Source: Stigonema ocellatum SAG 48.90 = DSM 106950 (lineage in GTDB: Bacteria > Cyanobacteriota > Cyanobacteriia > Cyanobacteriales > Nostocaceae). From it: 64,000 nucleotides of DNA. This document shows, in pieces, positions 1-8,801 of this stretch (the first letter of the stretch is position 1; every line of letters begins with the position of its first letter). The stretch spans positions 124,001 through 188,000 of the forward strand of contig JADQBA010000002.1 in NCBI GenBank assembly GCA_016903675.1. The letters are read 5' to 3'. The notes beneath the pieces are model-generated. The model had not been told where the DNA came from. It made no database searches and saw nothing but the letters and a program-made list of their open reading frames with translations. The position numbers and the translations under genes were made by a program.

Positions 1-820
1 CCAACCCACACGCCGCCACAATTGCACCTTCTGGGTAGCGGCGCTTTAAACTTTCTTGCCAAGCGCGACTGGTAAAGCGTGTACCGGCGAAAAAGCGGCT
101 AATTTTGATTTGACCTGTGTTGTCCCGCAACTGCAACTCTAGAATCGATAGCTTTTTGTTACGGGGGCTAGTAAAATAGTTACAACGCTTCACCTTTGCA
201 ACTATGGTCACCGTCTCACCCACCTGCAACTCCTGAATGCTCACCTGACGAGCATAGTCAATATGGTCGCGAGGATAATAAAAAAGCAAGTCGCGTACCG
301 TATATAAACTAAGACGCGCCAATTTGTCAGCAACTCTTGCTCCTATTTCTGCTAAATCACTAAGTTTTTGGTCGAGTCTAGCAGCCACAATGGGGGGAGT
401 GGGGAGCAGGGAGTGGGGAGTAGGGAGTGGGGAGTAGGAAGATGAGGAAGCCATAACTTTTCCTACTCCCCCTGCTCCCCCTACTCCCCCTGCTCCCCCG
501 ACTCCCCCTACTCCCGACTCCCCACTCCCCACTTCCCCATTTTCAGTCATAAGCTGTAGCTGATACAGATAAGAGCGAGTCTTTGCTACCAGGTCTTGTC
601 TGTCTTCCAGTTCGAGATTGGGATAGCCTGCAAATTGAGCCGCCAGTTCTTGCCAACGACGGCGTTCAAGGTTTGGCAAGGCTGTGGGGAATTTGCCGAA
701 AGTCAAAGTGAGAAACTCACTGAAGCGGTATTGCTTGCCTACTAAATCAGTGAAGCCTTGTTCTGCTTCTACTGTCAAGGCTTTCTGCAATCTTAGCCAA
801 TCTGGTTTGTCATTTGTCAT
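1..820 (-). CDS. recG: ATP-dependent DNA helicase RecG, N-terminal part (cut by window edge)
   Basis: RecG remodels stalled replication forks and Holliday junctions. About 273 codons are visible, from an ATG at 820 to the window edge. They cover the N-terminal extension seen in cyanobacterial RecG and the start of the wedge domain (YTVRDLLFYYPRDHIDY, then an OB-like stretch with LELQLRDNTGQIKISRFFAG). The helicase motifs lie outside the window. The start ATG overlaps the stop of the upstream gene (TAATG), which suggests translational coupling. Residues about 94-143 are encoded by a heptamer repeat array (391-538) that stays open in frame and adds a Gly/Val-rich then Ser/Pro-rich segment between the N-terminal extension and the wedge domain. 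Confidence 0.88.
   Translation of the reverse strand, partial: MTNDKPDWLRLQKALTVEAEQGFTDLVGKQYRFSEFLTLTFGKFPTALPNLERRRWQELAAQFAGYPNLELEDRQDLVAKTRSYLYQLQLMTENGEVGSGESGVGGVGGAGGVGGAGGVGKVMASSSSYSPLPTPHSLLPTPPIVAARLDQKLSDLAEIGARVADKLARLSLYTVRDLLFYYPRDHIDYARQVSIQELQVGETVTIVAKVKRCNYFTSPRNKKLSILELQLRDNTGQIKISRFFAGTRFTSRAWQESLKRRYPEGAIVAACGL
391..538. repeat. Heptamer tandem-repeat array inside recG
   Basis: Degenerate seven-base units of the GGGGAGT type run 391-440 and their complement (CCCCTACT/CCCCACT type) runs 461-538, so the two arms can pair. The reading frame of recG passes through without a stop. Confidence 0.85.
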
Positions 821-1812
821 TATTCAAACCAACTCGCACGCCATGCCGCTTCAGCTTCGGCTATCGACCGTTCCCGTTGTTTTTTTTGATACTCCTGCCC
901 TACCTTGTTTAGCTGAACTAAAATGTGGCGAATCTGCTTGCGCTCAGAAGAGAGTGTCGCATCAGCAAATTCAATTTCCCCAAGCCGCAGATTTATCGCC
1001 ATGATCTGTGTCAGGCTTGAATCTTGTGACTGCTGCCCATGTTCAATTTCAATTACCAAGGTTACTAAGTTAGGTGGTCCTGGCATGACCTCAGCCGATG
1101 TTTCTGATGCAGCCGCAGCGGCTTCTAAAATCGGTTCTGGCAATGTTTTAGGTAATATCCCAGCTTTTTGTAATAAAAGATTAGTCTCACGAGAAACCTT
1201 TTTTAGGGTCTGGTGCATTGCCCTCTCCTGGTTCTGTTGCCATGTGGCTAGTTCTATAGGAGAAGAGGAAGTTGGGGAACTTGGGGGAGTTGGGGGAGTT
1301 GGGGGAGTTGGTCCGGGAAATGTTGTTGGGGGAATTGGGGGAGTTGGTCCGGGAAATGTTGTTGGGGGAACAGAGGTAGTCGGAGAGGGAAATGTTATTG
1401 GAGGAACAGAGGTAGTCGGGGAGGACACTGGGAGACTCTTAGACGGGGAGACGGGGAATATATCAAGATAAATCTCCGGCTCGCTGTGTCTGTTACTCTC
1501 GGTCTGTTCTACCTCATCTCCCTCATCCTCCTGACTTTTGCTATGAGCTAGCAACTGCTCAGATGCCTGTTGACTCAACCTGCGGATGGCTTGTTGCAAT
1601 TGTTGCCGTTGATTCAAGGACAAACTCAGGAACTTTTCGGGATACCCCTGGGTACACAGGATATAACTTGCCTGATTTAACTCCTGCCGCATAACTTGCC
1701 CTAAGGTAGTTAGATAACTAGTATAAGCGCTTTGGAGATCTGCCGCGATCGCACGTGTCGCCTCTTCTAGTGCTAAGATATCCCGTTCAATTCGCTCGAT
1801 TGCTCTTGCCAT
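820..1812 (-). CDS. Coiled-coil, proline-rich repeat protein of unknown function
   Basis: I do not recognise this 330-residue protein. Residues 1-100 are helical and charged (RAIERIERDILALEEATRAI) with likely coiled coil. The middle (about 125-185) is low complexity, built from repeats of SVPPTTFPGPTPP type encoded by GTTGGGGGA-like tandem units. The C-terminal third (about 190-330) is again helical (LSSERKQIRHILVQLNKVGQEYQKK is split across this part). There is no signal peptide. It is directly upstream of recG and its stop overlaps the recG start by one base, so the two genes are probably co-translated. The proline-rich part may be a spacer between two helical domains. Confidence 0.7.
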   Translation of the reverse strand: MARAIERIERDILALEEATRAIAADLQSAYTSYLTTLGQVMRQELNQASYILCTQGYPEKFLSLSLNQRQQLQQAIRRLSQQASEQLLAHSKSQEDEGDEVEQTESNRHSEPEIYLDIFPVSPSKSLPVSSPTTSVPPITFPSPTTSVPPTTFPGPTPPIPPTTFPGPTPPTPPTPPSSPTSSSPIELATWQQNQERAMHQTLKKVSRETNLLLQKAGILPKTLPEPILEAAAAASETSAEVMPGPPNLVTLVIEIEHGQQSQDSSLTQIMAINLRLGEIEFADATLSSERKQIRHILVQLNKVGQEYQKKQRERSIAEAEAAWRASWFE

Positions 1813-1857
1813 ATCTTCTTAGCCATATCTTCTTATCTTTGAAGTCGTTAGGAGTGA

Positions 1858-1988
1858 GTTGTTAGTTGTTGGTTGTTGGTTGTTGGTTGTTGGTTGGGGA
1901 ATTGTTGGTTGGAACGATAACACCAAACAACAAACACCAAACACCAAACACCAAACACCAAACAACGCCCCTCCTAACTCCTAACTCC
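1858..1988. repeat. Heptamer arrays TTGTTGG and ACACCAA
   Basis: Downstream of tsf, units of TTGTTGG (1858-1915) are followed by units of ACACCAA (1920-1965) and TAACTCC. The first two are near complements and can form a long hairpin at the tsf 3' end. Confidence 0.8.
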
Positions 1989-1989
1989 C

Positions 1990-2652
1990 TTACTTGCTAC
2001 CCACTTGTGCAGCAGCGACTTCCTCAGCAAAGTTGCTTTCTTGCTTCTCAATGCCTTCGCCTAGGATAAAGCGGACGAAGCGGCGAACTTGGATGTTTTC
2101 GCCAAGTTGGGCGATCGCTTGTTTCACCAGTTCTTCCACCGTGATACTTTGATCGCGAATGAAAGGCTGATCCATCAAAGTCATTTCTTTCAGGCGTTTT
2201 TCAATCCGTCCCTGAACAATTTTTTCTTTGACTGCATCAGGCTTATTGGCTATGTCATCCCGCCCTATCTCAATTTCTGTTTCCTTGTTAACCACTGCCG
2301 ATGGGATGTCTGAAACCTTGACGTACTCGACGTTAGGACAAGCCGCCACTTGCATAGCAACGTTTCGCACCAGTGTTTGAAACTCCTCCCGGCGTGCTAC
2401 GAAGTCAGTCTCGCAGTTGATTTCTACCAGGACACCGACTCTACCGCCAGTGTGAATGTAGCTACCAACGAGTCCTTCCGCCGCCACGCGGTCTGCTTTT
2501 GACCCGGCTTTGGCGATCCCCTTTTTCCGTAGCCATTCTTCGGATTTTAGCAGATCACCATTGTTTTCTACCAGCGCCTTTTTACAGTCCATCATGCCTG
2601 CGCCGGTTTTTTGGCGTAGCTCTTGGACGACTTTTGCTTCTATTTCCGCCAT
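1990..2652 (-). CDS. tsf: Elongation factor Ts
   Basis: EF-Ts is the guanine-nucleotide exchange factor for EF-Tu. The 220-residue protein opens with the UBA-like domain and the family signature (LRQKTGAGMMDCKKALVE at residues 12-29) and continues with VGVLVEINCETDFVAR at about 71-86. Length matches the short cyanobacterial form. It follows rpsB on the same strand after about 170 bp, the usual rpsB-tsf order, and a heptamer array ends the transcription unit. Confidence 0.96.
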   Translation of the reverse strand: MAEIEAKVVQELRQKTGAGMMDCKKALVENNGDLLKSEEWLRKKGIAKAGSKADRVAAEGLVGSYIHTGGRVGVLVEINCETDFVARREEFQTLVRNVAMQVAACPNVEYVKVSDIPSAVVNKETEIEIGRDDIANKPDAVKEKIVQGRIEKRLKEMTLMDQPFIRDQSITVEELVKQAIAQLGENIQVRRFVRFILGEGIEKQESNFAEEVAAAQVGSK

Positions 2653-2825
2653 TTTGCTTCAATTCCTACTTGACTGACAATTTTAATCACTCACGGATGT
2701 TCAGTATCTCTATCTTACTGAGGACAGGTGAATAAACTATTTTAGATTTTGTTTTGCTCATTGCTAATGGCTAATTGATTGGCTGTTCTCCAAACAACTA
2801 ACCACTAACAACTAACACCTATTGA

Positions 2826-3617
2826 TTATTCTTCGTCGTCGTCATCGGGAAGAGTGTCAGTATAGTCGCCTTCCTCGTATTCGTAATCTTCTTCACCACC
2901 GTCGTAATCTTCGTATTCCTCTTCTCCATCCAATTGACCGTGGCGACCTTCATAAATGGCATCCGCCAATTTACCTACTATTAACTTAATAGACCTAATG
3001 GCGTCGTCATTTGCTGGGATGGGGATATCTACTACATCCGGATCACAGTTTGTATCCAGCATAGACACAATGGGAATTGCCAGTTTTTGGCATTCTTGAA
3101 CTGCGTTATACTCCCGTCGCTGGTCTACAATCACTACCACATCGGGGACTTTCCGCATAGTTTTAATGCCACCCAAGTACTTCTGAAGCTTCGCCATTTC
3201 CCGACGCAGCATCGAGGCTTCTTTTTTCGGCAATAAATCTAAAGCCCCGGTTTCTTCCCGACGTTCCAAATCTTTCAGGCGGTCTACACGGGTTTTGATG
3301 GTGGTCCAGTTGGTGAGCATTCCGCCCAACCAACGCTGGTTGATGTAATGGGAACCACAACGGGCGGCTTCTTGAGCAATAATTCCTGCTGCTTGCCGTT
3401 TTGTGCCCACAAACAAGAATTTCTTGCCTGTTTCTGCTTGTGAGCGCATGTAGCTGTAAGCGTCTTCCATTAACTGGGCTGTTTGCACCAAGTCAATGAT
3501 GTGTACTCCGTTCCGGGAAGTGTAGATGTAAGGAGCCATCTTCGGATTCCACCTGCGGGTTTGATGCCCAAAGTGAACACCCGACTCCATCATCTGAGCC
3601 AAGGAAACCACTGCCAT
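2826..3617 (-). CDS. rpsB: 30S ribosomal protein S2
   Basis: S2 is a structural protein of the small ribosomal subunit. Residues 1-230 carry the family signature (SLAQMMESGVHFGHQTRRWN at the N-terminus, VDIPIPANDDAIRSIKLIV near 200). The 263-residue protein ends in a long Asp/Glu/Tyr-rich tail (about 230-263), an acidic extension common in cyanobacteria. The ATG at 3617 has an AGGAG motif 9 bases upstream. tsf lies downstream. Confidence 0.97.
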   Translation of the reverse strand: MAVVSLAQMMESGVHFGHQTRRWNPKMAPYIYTSRNGVHIIDLVQTAQLMEDAYSYMRSQAETGKKFLFVGTKRQAAGIIAQEAARCGSHYINQRWLGGMLTNWTTIKTRVDRLKDLERREETGALDLLPKKEASMLRREMAKLQKYLGGIKTMRKVPDVVVIVDQRREYNAVQECQKLAIPIVSMLDTNCDPDVVDIPIPANDDAIRSIKLIVGKLADAIYEGRHGQLDGEEEYEDYDGGEEDYEYEEGDYTDTLPDDDDEE

Positions 3618-3728
3618 ATTTTTCTACTCCTATTCGGGTTAAACCTCCATCCAGGTGTATTTCCACAACAGGAAACACCCGAACTCCTAGATGTGCGAGA
3701 TTAGACAACCCTTTGAGTATAACAGAAA

Positions 3729-3872
3729 AAGGAGTGGGGAGTGGGGAGGATAGGGGAGTGGGGAGTGGGGAATGGGGAGTAGGGAGTAGGGTATGGCAGT
3801 TGGAATCCTAACTCCTAACTCCTAACTCCTAACTCCTAACTCCCCACTCCCCACTCCCTACTCCCCACTCCC
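3729..3872. repeat. Paired heptamer arrays (GGGGAGT / TAACTCC / CCCCACT)
   Basis: G-strand units occupy 3731-3790 and C-strand units 3807-3870, so the block can fold into a long hairpin between the glycosyltransferase gene and rpsB. Confidence 0.8.
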
Positions 3873-4838
3873 CTATTTATACTTAGCTTCAACGTAAGCT
3901 GCATAAACTCCCTGTACGTTATACCAATTTAGAAAAATCCGGGAGACTTCTAGAGCCAACTGGGTTTTTCCTGAGTTAATAAGCCAGCGCAGAAAAGGAG
4001 CCATTGTGCGTTCATTAAGAACGCCATTGAGTGACAGAATTCCCCACAGTAGGCGATGCAACCAAGTCATTTGAATCATCATTCGCACTTCCCATGTGGG
4101 GTGTTTTTGATAAAACAAAACTCCCATGCGTCCGCGTTGAATTTCTTTGTCAATCAAACGAGGAATTTGCTCTAAGCTAAAGGGTGGATGCCAGTGATAG
4201 CCAACGGCAGATGGACATTTAATCAATTTCAAACCCAGTTGTTTGAGTCTGACACCGAGTTCTAAATCTTCCCAGCCATAGAGTTGAAAGCGAGTGTCAA
4301 ACAATCCAGCCTTCTCTAACCAATGTTTGGGAATCGCTACATTTCCTGTGGCAAAAAAAGCTGCGGAAAAATCTGTTAGCTTGTATGGTTCAGCAGTTGG
4401 GTGATGGAAATTGCAAGTGTTGATCACTGCACCGTAGGTAAAGAAGCGATCGCTTCCCCATTTCTTCTTACCTTGCACCAGTGCTGACTCATGAGCTTGG
4501 AGAAAATTCTCTGTTACCACTAAATCACTATCAATAAAAATAATAGTGTCTCCCAATGCTTGTTCTACTCCCAAATTCCGCGCTGCTGCTGGTCCAGTAT
4601 GATTTTGATGAAACGTTCGCACATGGGGAAACTCGTCTTTGTTTGCTTCCAACCACTCCAATGTGCCATCAGTAGAACCATCATCCACCAAGACAATCTC
4701 ATAGCCTTCTACATACGTTGCATCCAACGTCTCTACATTTGTCAGTTTTTGCCTCTCCAAAGCTCTGAGGCACTTTTCCAAAATCGGCTTACGATTGTAA
4801 GTTGGAATAACAACGCTAAAAAACACACTCTCACCCAC
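3873..4838 (-). CDS. Family 2 glycosyltransferase
   Basis: A GT-A fold inverting glycosyltransferase of 321 residues. The N-terminus has the nucleotide-sugar binding region (FFSVVIPTYNR at 6-16), EIVLVDDGSTDGT at about 48-60, and the DxD-type metal motif IFIDSD at about 99-104. A galactosyltransferase-like motif (YGWEDLELGVRLK) sits near 198. No membrane anchor is seen. The start is a GTG at 4838; a second GTG four codons further on is possible. The acceptor is not predictable; cell-surface polysaccharide or glycolipid synthesis is the usual role. Confidence 0.85.
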   Translation of the reverse strand: MGESVFFSVVIPTYNRKPILEKCLRALERQKLTNVETLDATYVEGYEIVLVDDGSTDGTLEWLEANKDEFPHVRTFHQNHTGPAAARNLGVEQALGDTIIFIDSDLVVTENFLQAHESALVQGKKKWGSDRFFTYGAVINTCNFHHPTAEPYKLTDFSAAFFATGNVAIPKHWLEKAGLFDTRFQLYGWEDLELGVRLKQLGLKLIKCPSAVGYHWHPPFSLEQIPRLIDKEIQRGRMGVLFYQKHPTWEVRMMIQMTWLHRLLWGILSLNGVLNERTMAPFLRWLINSGKTQLALEVSRIFLNWYNVQGVYAAYVEAKYK

Positions 4839-4865
4839 AAGACTATTGACATCTTAACTTTTTCC

Positions 4866-5071
4866 GGGAGTGGGGAGTGGGGAGTGGGGAGTGGGGGAGT
4901 GGGGGAGTGGGGGAGTGGGGGAGTGGGGGAGTGGGGGAGATGGGGAAGATGAGGGAGGTGGGGAAGATGGGGAAGAATAATTGTTTACTCCCCTATCTCC
5001 CCTATCTCCCCTATCTCCCCATCTCCCCATCTCCCCATCTCCCCATCTCCCCATCTCCCCACTCCCCATTT
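4866..5071. repeat. Paired heptamer arrays
   Basis: GGGGAGT/GGGGGAGTG units (4866-4970) are followed by TCCCCTA/TCTCCCCA units (4988-5068). The arms are complementary and the block separates two minus-strand genes. Confidence 0.85.
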
Positions 5072-5072
5072 T

Positions 5073-5735
5073 TTAGCCTACAGTCCCTCTACGACGCTGT
5101 CTACGCAAGACAAAACCAGTTCCAACCACACCTAGGCCGACTAAGGTTGTAGTGGCTGTTGGTTCCGGAACTTGCTCGGGAGTCTTTATGGAGAATATCA
5201 GTTCAGCCTGCCCCTGAGAGGGAGCAGTTGGATCTGGACCTAGTTGGTCACTCTCGGTAAAAGTTATTTTGCCTGTAGCATCTTTGAATATGCCTGTTCC
5301 ACCGGTGATAGTGATAGTGCCACCACCCGAAATTGTGCCTTTCTCTTGGTCAATGACAGCGCTGTCACTCGCTTTGCCAAATAACTCATTAGCACCACCG
5401 TAATATCTGTCGGAAAGTGCTGGTTCGCTGTTTAAGCCAAACGCGGTTGGATCTGCATTAAAGGTGGTTTTGGTGACGGTTGAGCTAATAGGGTTAACCT
5501 GACCGTAAGTATTGCTTGTTAAGAAATCCAATCCGTAAGGAGCATCAGTAGCGTCACCTGTGATGGTTGCCCTTACTATATCCGGGTACTCAGGTTTAAA
5601 GGGATTAATTGTGACTGTTGTGTTGTAGAGAACACTGAAATCATAAGTTGCAGCAGTAGCACTTTTTACACCAAACCCAAAACCTACTAGAGTTAAGGCT
5701 ACTGGAAGCAGCCATTTAATGCGTGAATGGATCAT
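5073..5735 (-). CDS. PEP-CTERM-anchored exported protein
   Basis: A secreted protein of about 220 residues. I place the start at the ATG at 5735, which gives a signal peptide (MIHSRIKWLLPVALTLVGF, cleavage near ATAA); an earlier in-frame ATG at 5783 would hide the signal. The C-terminus has the sorting tag: VPEP, a hydrophobic helix, then RRQRRR, which is recognised by exosortase. The mature part is Thr/Gly-rich beta-type sequence with no known domain. PEP-CTERM proteins are usually linked to exopolysaccharide; a glycosyltransferase gene is next door. Confidence 0.82.
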   Translation of the reverse strand: MIHSRIKWLLPVALTLVGFGFGVKSATAATYDFSVLYNTTVTINPFKPEYPDIVRATITGDATDAPYGLDFLTSNTYGQVNPISSTVTKTTFNADPTAFGLNSEPALSDRYYGGANELFGKASDSAVIDQEKGTISGGGTITITGGTGIFKDATGKITFTESDQLGPDPTAPSQGQAELIFSIKTPEQVPEPTATTTLVGLGVVGTGFVLRRQRRRGTVG

Positions 5736-5958
5736 GATAGATCTGAGGTTTAGAATAATAAATATTGTGTGCCAATGATACAATATTCGTGTTGGTGAGT
5801 AAAATGCCTAAAATAAAGATAGTTATGAAGTTTTTTTCGGAAAATGATGGTGGCATGACCTAAAGGCTTTAAAACTCGCGCACAAATGACTGGATTTTTT
5901 CTGGCAAATTAGTTAGATAATAGTGACTCATTATTTGTTGTGCTAACGGGAGAAACAA

Positions 5959-7161
5959 ATGGGTCGCGCAAAAAAGGTTGTTCTAGCATATTCTGGCGGA
6001 GTAGATACTTCAGTGTGCATCCCCTACCTCAAGCAGGAGTGGGGTGTGGAAGAGGTAATTGCGCTTGCAGCAGATTTAGGTCAGGGAGACGAATTGGAGC
6101 CAGTGCGAGAAAAAGCTCTCAAATCAGGAGCGAGTGAATCGTTGGTGGCGGATGTCAAACAAAGTTTTGTGAAAGATTACGCCTTTGGTGCCATTCAAGC
6201 GAACGCCCTCTACGAAAATAGGTATCCTTTAGGAACAGCCCTTGCTCGTCCGCTGATTGCTAAGGTATTAGTAGAAACAGCAGAAAAATACGGCGCTGAT
6301 GCGATCGCTCATGGCTGCACTGGCAAAGGTAACGATCAAGTTCGCTTTGATGTTGCCGTTGCGTCCCTTAACCCCAATCTTAAGATACTCGCACCAGCAC
6401 GGGAATGGGGAATGAGCCGCGAGCAAACCATTGCCTATGGTGAACAGTTTGGTATCGCTTCACCAGTGAAAAAATCGAGTCCCTACAGTATTGACCGTAA
6501 CTTGCTTGGTCGCAGCATTGAAGCAGGTGTTCTGGAAGACCCCGCCACAGAACCACCAGAAGAAATTTATCTGATGACCAAGGCGATCGCCGACACTCCT
6601 AATGAGCCAGAGTACATTGAAATTGGTTTCATGAGAGGCATTCCTACCACCCTCAACGGTGAACCCAAAAATCCAGTGGATCTCATTGAACAACTTAACG
6701 ACGTAGCAGGGAATCACGGCGTCGGACGCATCGACATGATCGAAAACCGCTTAGTAGGCATCAAATCGCGCGAAATTTACGAAGCTCCCGCTATGACCGT
6801 GTTAATTCAGGCACATCGGGATTTGGAAAGCCTAACTTTGACAACAGATCTAACCCACTACAAGCGTGGAATTGAAGAGACTTACAGCCAAATTGTCTAC
6901 AACGGTCTGTGGTACAGTCCACTCAAAGCTGCACTCGATGCCTTTATTCAAAAAACTCAAGAGCGAGTGTCTGGAACTGTGCGGGTGAAACTTTTCAAAG
7001 GAAACGCCTTTATTGTTGGACGTAGTTCTGAAAATTCCCTCTACACTCCCGATTTGGCAACCTACGGTGCCGCCGATAAATTTGACCACAAAGCAGCGGA
7101 AGGCTTTATCTATGTTTGGGGGCTACCAACTCGCATTTGGGCACAGAAAGGAAAGAGTTAG
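5959..7161 (+). CDS. argG: Argininosuccinate synthase
   Basis: ArgG joins citrulline and aspartate with ATP to give argininosuccinate in arginine synthesis. The 400-residue protein shows the N-type PP-loop (AYSGGVDTSV at about 10-19), GCTGKGNDQVRF near 113 and SPYSIDRNLLGRS near 174, all diagnostic. The ATG is preceded by GGGAGAAACAA. It is transcribed divergently from the PEP-CTERM gene; the roughly 220 bp between them must hold both promoters. Confidence 0.97.
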   Translation: MGRAKKVVLAYSGGVDTSVCIPYLKQEWGVEEVIALAADLGQGDELEPVREKALKSGASESLVADVKQSFVKDYAFGAIQANALYENRYPLGTALARPLIAKVLVETAEKYGADAIAHGCTGKGNDQVRFDVAVASLNPNLKILAPAREWGMSREQTIAYGEQFGIASPVKKSSPYSIDRNLLGRSIEAGVLEDPATEPPEEIYLMTKAIADTPNEPEYIEIGFMRGIPTTLNGEPKNPVDLIEQLNDVAGNHGVGRIDMIENRLVGIKSREIYEAPAMTVLIQAHRDLESLTLTTDLTHYKRGIEETYSQIVYNGLWYSPLKAALDAFIQKTQERVSGTVRVKLFKGNAFIVGRSSENSLYTPDLATYGAADKFDHKAAEGFIYVWGLPTRIWAQKGKS

Positions 7162-7309
7162 GAAGGGGAATAGGGAATGGGGAGTGGGGAGTGGGGAATT
7201 GGGAGTGGGGAATGGGGAACTCGGGGCCCCCTCTGGGGTAATGGGGCAATGGGGAATGGGGAGTTAGGAATAATGGGGAGTTAATTCATAATTCATAATT
7301 CATAATTCC
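7160..7309. repeat. Heptamer arrays GGGGAGT and TAATTCA
   Basis: GGGGAGT/GGGGAAT-type units follow argG, then TAATTCA units (7283-7306). The block lies between convergent argG and the DedA gene. Confidence 0.8.
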
Positions 7310-7933
7310 TCAGTCCACTTTCTTGATTTGCCGAGACTCCCACCACAAGGGTATGACAATGACGGCTGCAAGGATAAGTAACGCGGCGATGGCAAATCGG
7401 CTAACCCAGGCAATCAGTTGTTCTAAAGACACCATTTTGCCTGCAAAGAAAGCCAATGTCACCATTACACTACCCCAAACCATTGCTCCTACTAAATTGT
7501 ATAAAAAGAATTTGCCGAAGGGTATTTCGGCGATCCCAGCAAGTGGCGCAGAAAAAATACGTAGTAATGCGAGAAAGCGCCCAACAAATATGGCTTTTGC
7601 AGCATTTCTACTAAATTTTTCTTTCATCACAAGAATTCGATTTTCTGAAATCCTAAAGAGGCTACTGATTCGCACTAGTAACGACCAGCCGCCACGCCTA
7701 CCAACCCAATAGCCGCAAATACCTCCAATAGTAGCACCTGCGATCGCATTACCCAGAACCAACCAGTAACTCAATTCATGATTACCAGCCAGAAAACCTC
7801 CTACTAGGGTAACTGTTTCACCGGGAACAGGAATGCCCAAATTTTCCAATAAAATCCCTAGAAAAATTGCCCAATAACCATAATTATGAGCAAATTCCTG
7901 AATATTTTCCACCGATAGAAACTCAAGAGACAT
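7310..7933 (-). CDS. DedA (SNARE-associated) family membrane protein
   Basis: A polytopic inner-membrane protein of 207 residues of the DedA/VTT family, which is implicated in lipid carrier scrambling and membrane-potential homeostasis. Seen are the N-terminal re-entrant segment (ENLGIPVPGETVTLVGGFLA at about 30-49) and the arginine signature GRFLALLRIFSAPLAG (about 117-132), followed by two transmembrane helices. It is convergent with argG. Confidence 0.85.
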   Translation of the reverse strand: MSLEFLSVENIQEFAHNYGYWAIFLGILLENLGIPVPGETVTLVGGFLAGNHELSYWLVLGNAIAGATIGGICGYWVGRRGGWSLLVRISSLFRISENRILVMKEKFSRNAAKAIFVGRFLALLRIFSAPLAGIAEIPFGKFFLYNLVGAMVWGSVMVTLAFFAGKMVSLEQLIAWVSRFAIAALLILAAVIVIPLWWESRQIKKVD

Positions 7934-8443
7934 TCGGCACCGCCATCTTTACATTTCTTATTTTTGTATCTTGACTCCTTTTTAGGTAAAGTGTCAATCG
8001 ATCTGCGGGCATGGGTCAGCCCCTGCGCTTAATTCAAAAGTCAAAAGTCAAAAGTCAAAAGTAAGAACCACATAATTTAAGGAAGAGACGCACCTGACGG
8101 GGAGAGTGGGAGACGCGGAGTCAATTGATGGGGATTGAACCCAGTTTACTCACTGAAATGAATGCCAAATCTCTTCATAAAAAGTTTACATAACTCCCGA
8201 TAAATTATAAAATCTTTGTAAAAGATACGTAGAATACTGAAAGTCTCAGATTTTTGTGGATATTATTAAGAAATACTAAATATAAGCAAAGTTTACCGGA
8301 TGGATACTGCAATCACCTGCTCCTACCTCATTACTGTAAGTTCTCAGATATCTGGGTAAGGCAATAATATTGGTGGAAAAAAGGCAGTATATATGTCGGT
8401 TTTTTGTTTTTGTGTTGGAAGTGTTAACTACCCTGTTAAATTC
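7934..8443. other. Intergenic region with a GTCAAAA heptamer run
   Basis: About 510 bp between divergent genes. It holds four copies of a GTCAAAA-type heptamer (about 8036-8062) and otherwise AT-rich DNA that presumably contains both promoters. No small gene or RNA gene was recognised. Confidence 0.6.
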
Positions 8444-8797
8444 ATGACTCTCACATCAGACTGTCAAATTAATTTATTTAAACCCCAAGGAAGTATAGAC
8501 TTAAGGGGTGGCATGGCTTTGAGCGAGAAGATGGCTAGAGTAGTCCCCCAACCGGGCCAACTTTGGGTGATTGACCTAGTGGAAGTGGATTTCATGGATA
8601 GTGCTGGGCTTGTCTCCCTGGTGAAAGGACTGAAAGCTGCACGCCAAAGTGGATGTCGCCTAGTTCTTTGTAACGTACAACCTCCTGTAAGGTTGATTTT
8701 GGAACTCACCCAATTGGATTCAGTGTTGGAAATTTTCCACACTTATGAAGACATCATAACTGTCATCAATGATAACAGTATGCTGATAGCAGGCTGA
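8444..8797 (+). CDS. STAS-domain protein (anti-sigma factor antagonist type)
   Basis: A single-domain STAS protein of 117 residues. The core motif FMDSAGLVSLVKGLKAAR lies near residues 47-64. In SpoIIAA-type antagonists this loop reads DSSG and the second serine is phosphorylated; here that position is alanine, although the preceding serine remains. I prefer the ATG at 8444 over an upstream ATG at 8393 because homologous domains begin near TSDCQINLF. Partner kinase or sigma regulator genes are not nearby. Confidence 0.8.
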   Translation: MTLTSDCQINLFKPQGSIDLRGGMALSEKMARVVPQPGQLWVIDLVEVDFMDSAGLVSLVKGLKAARQSGCRLVLCNVQPPVRLILELTQLDSVLEIFHTYEDIITVINDNSMLIAG

Positions 8798-8801
8798 ATT
8801 T

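Noticed and set aside
923..1471. 182-codon plus-strand frame rich in Gly/Val
   Set aside because: It is antisense to the proline-rich protein and arises from the same tandem repeats; no family resemblance.
4854..5152. Open frames on both strands through 4.85-5.15 kb
   Set aside because: Composed of heptamer repeat translation (GEWGVGS or SPTPPLPHS types) without independent support.
8115..8145. T-arm-like sequence GGTTCAATCC on the minus strand
   Set aside because: No acceptor stem, D-arm or anticodon arm could be built around it, so it is not a tRNA.
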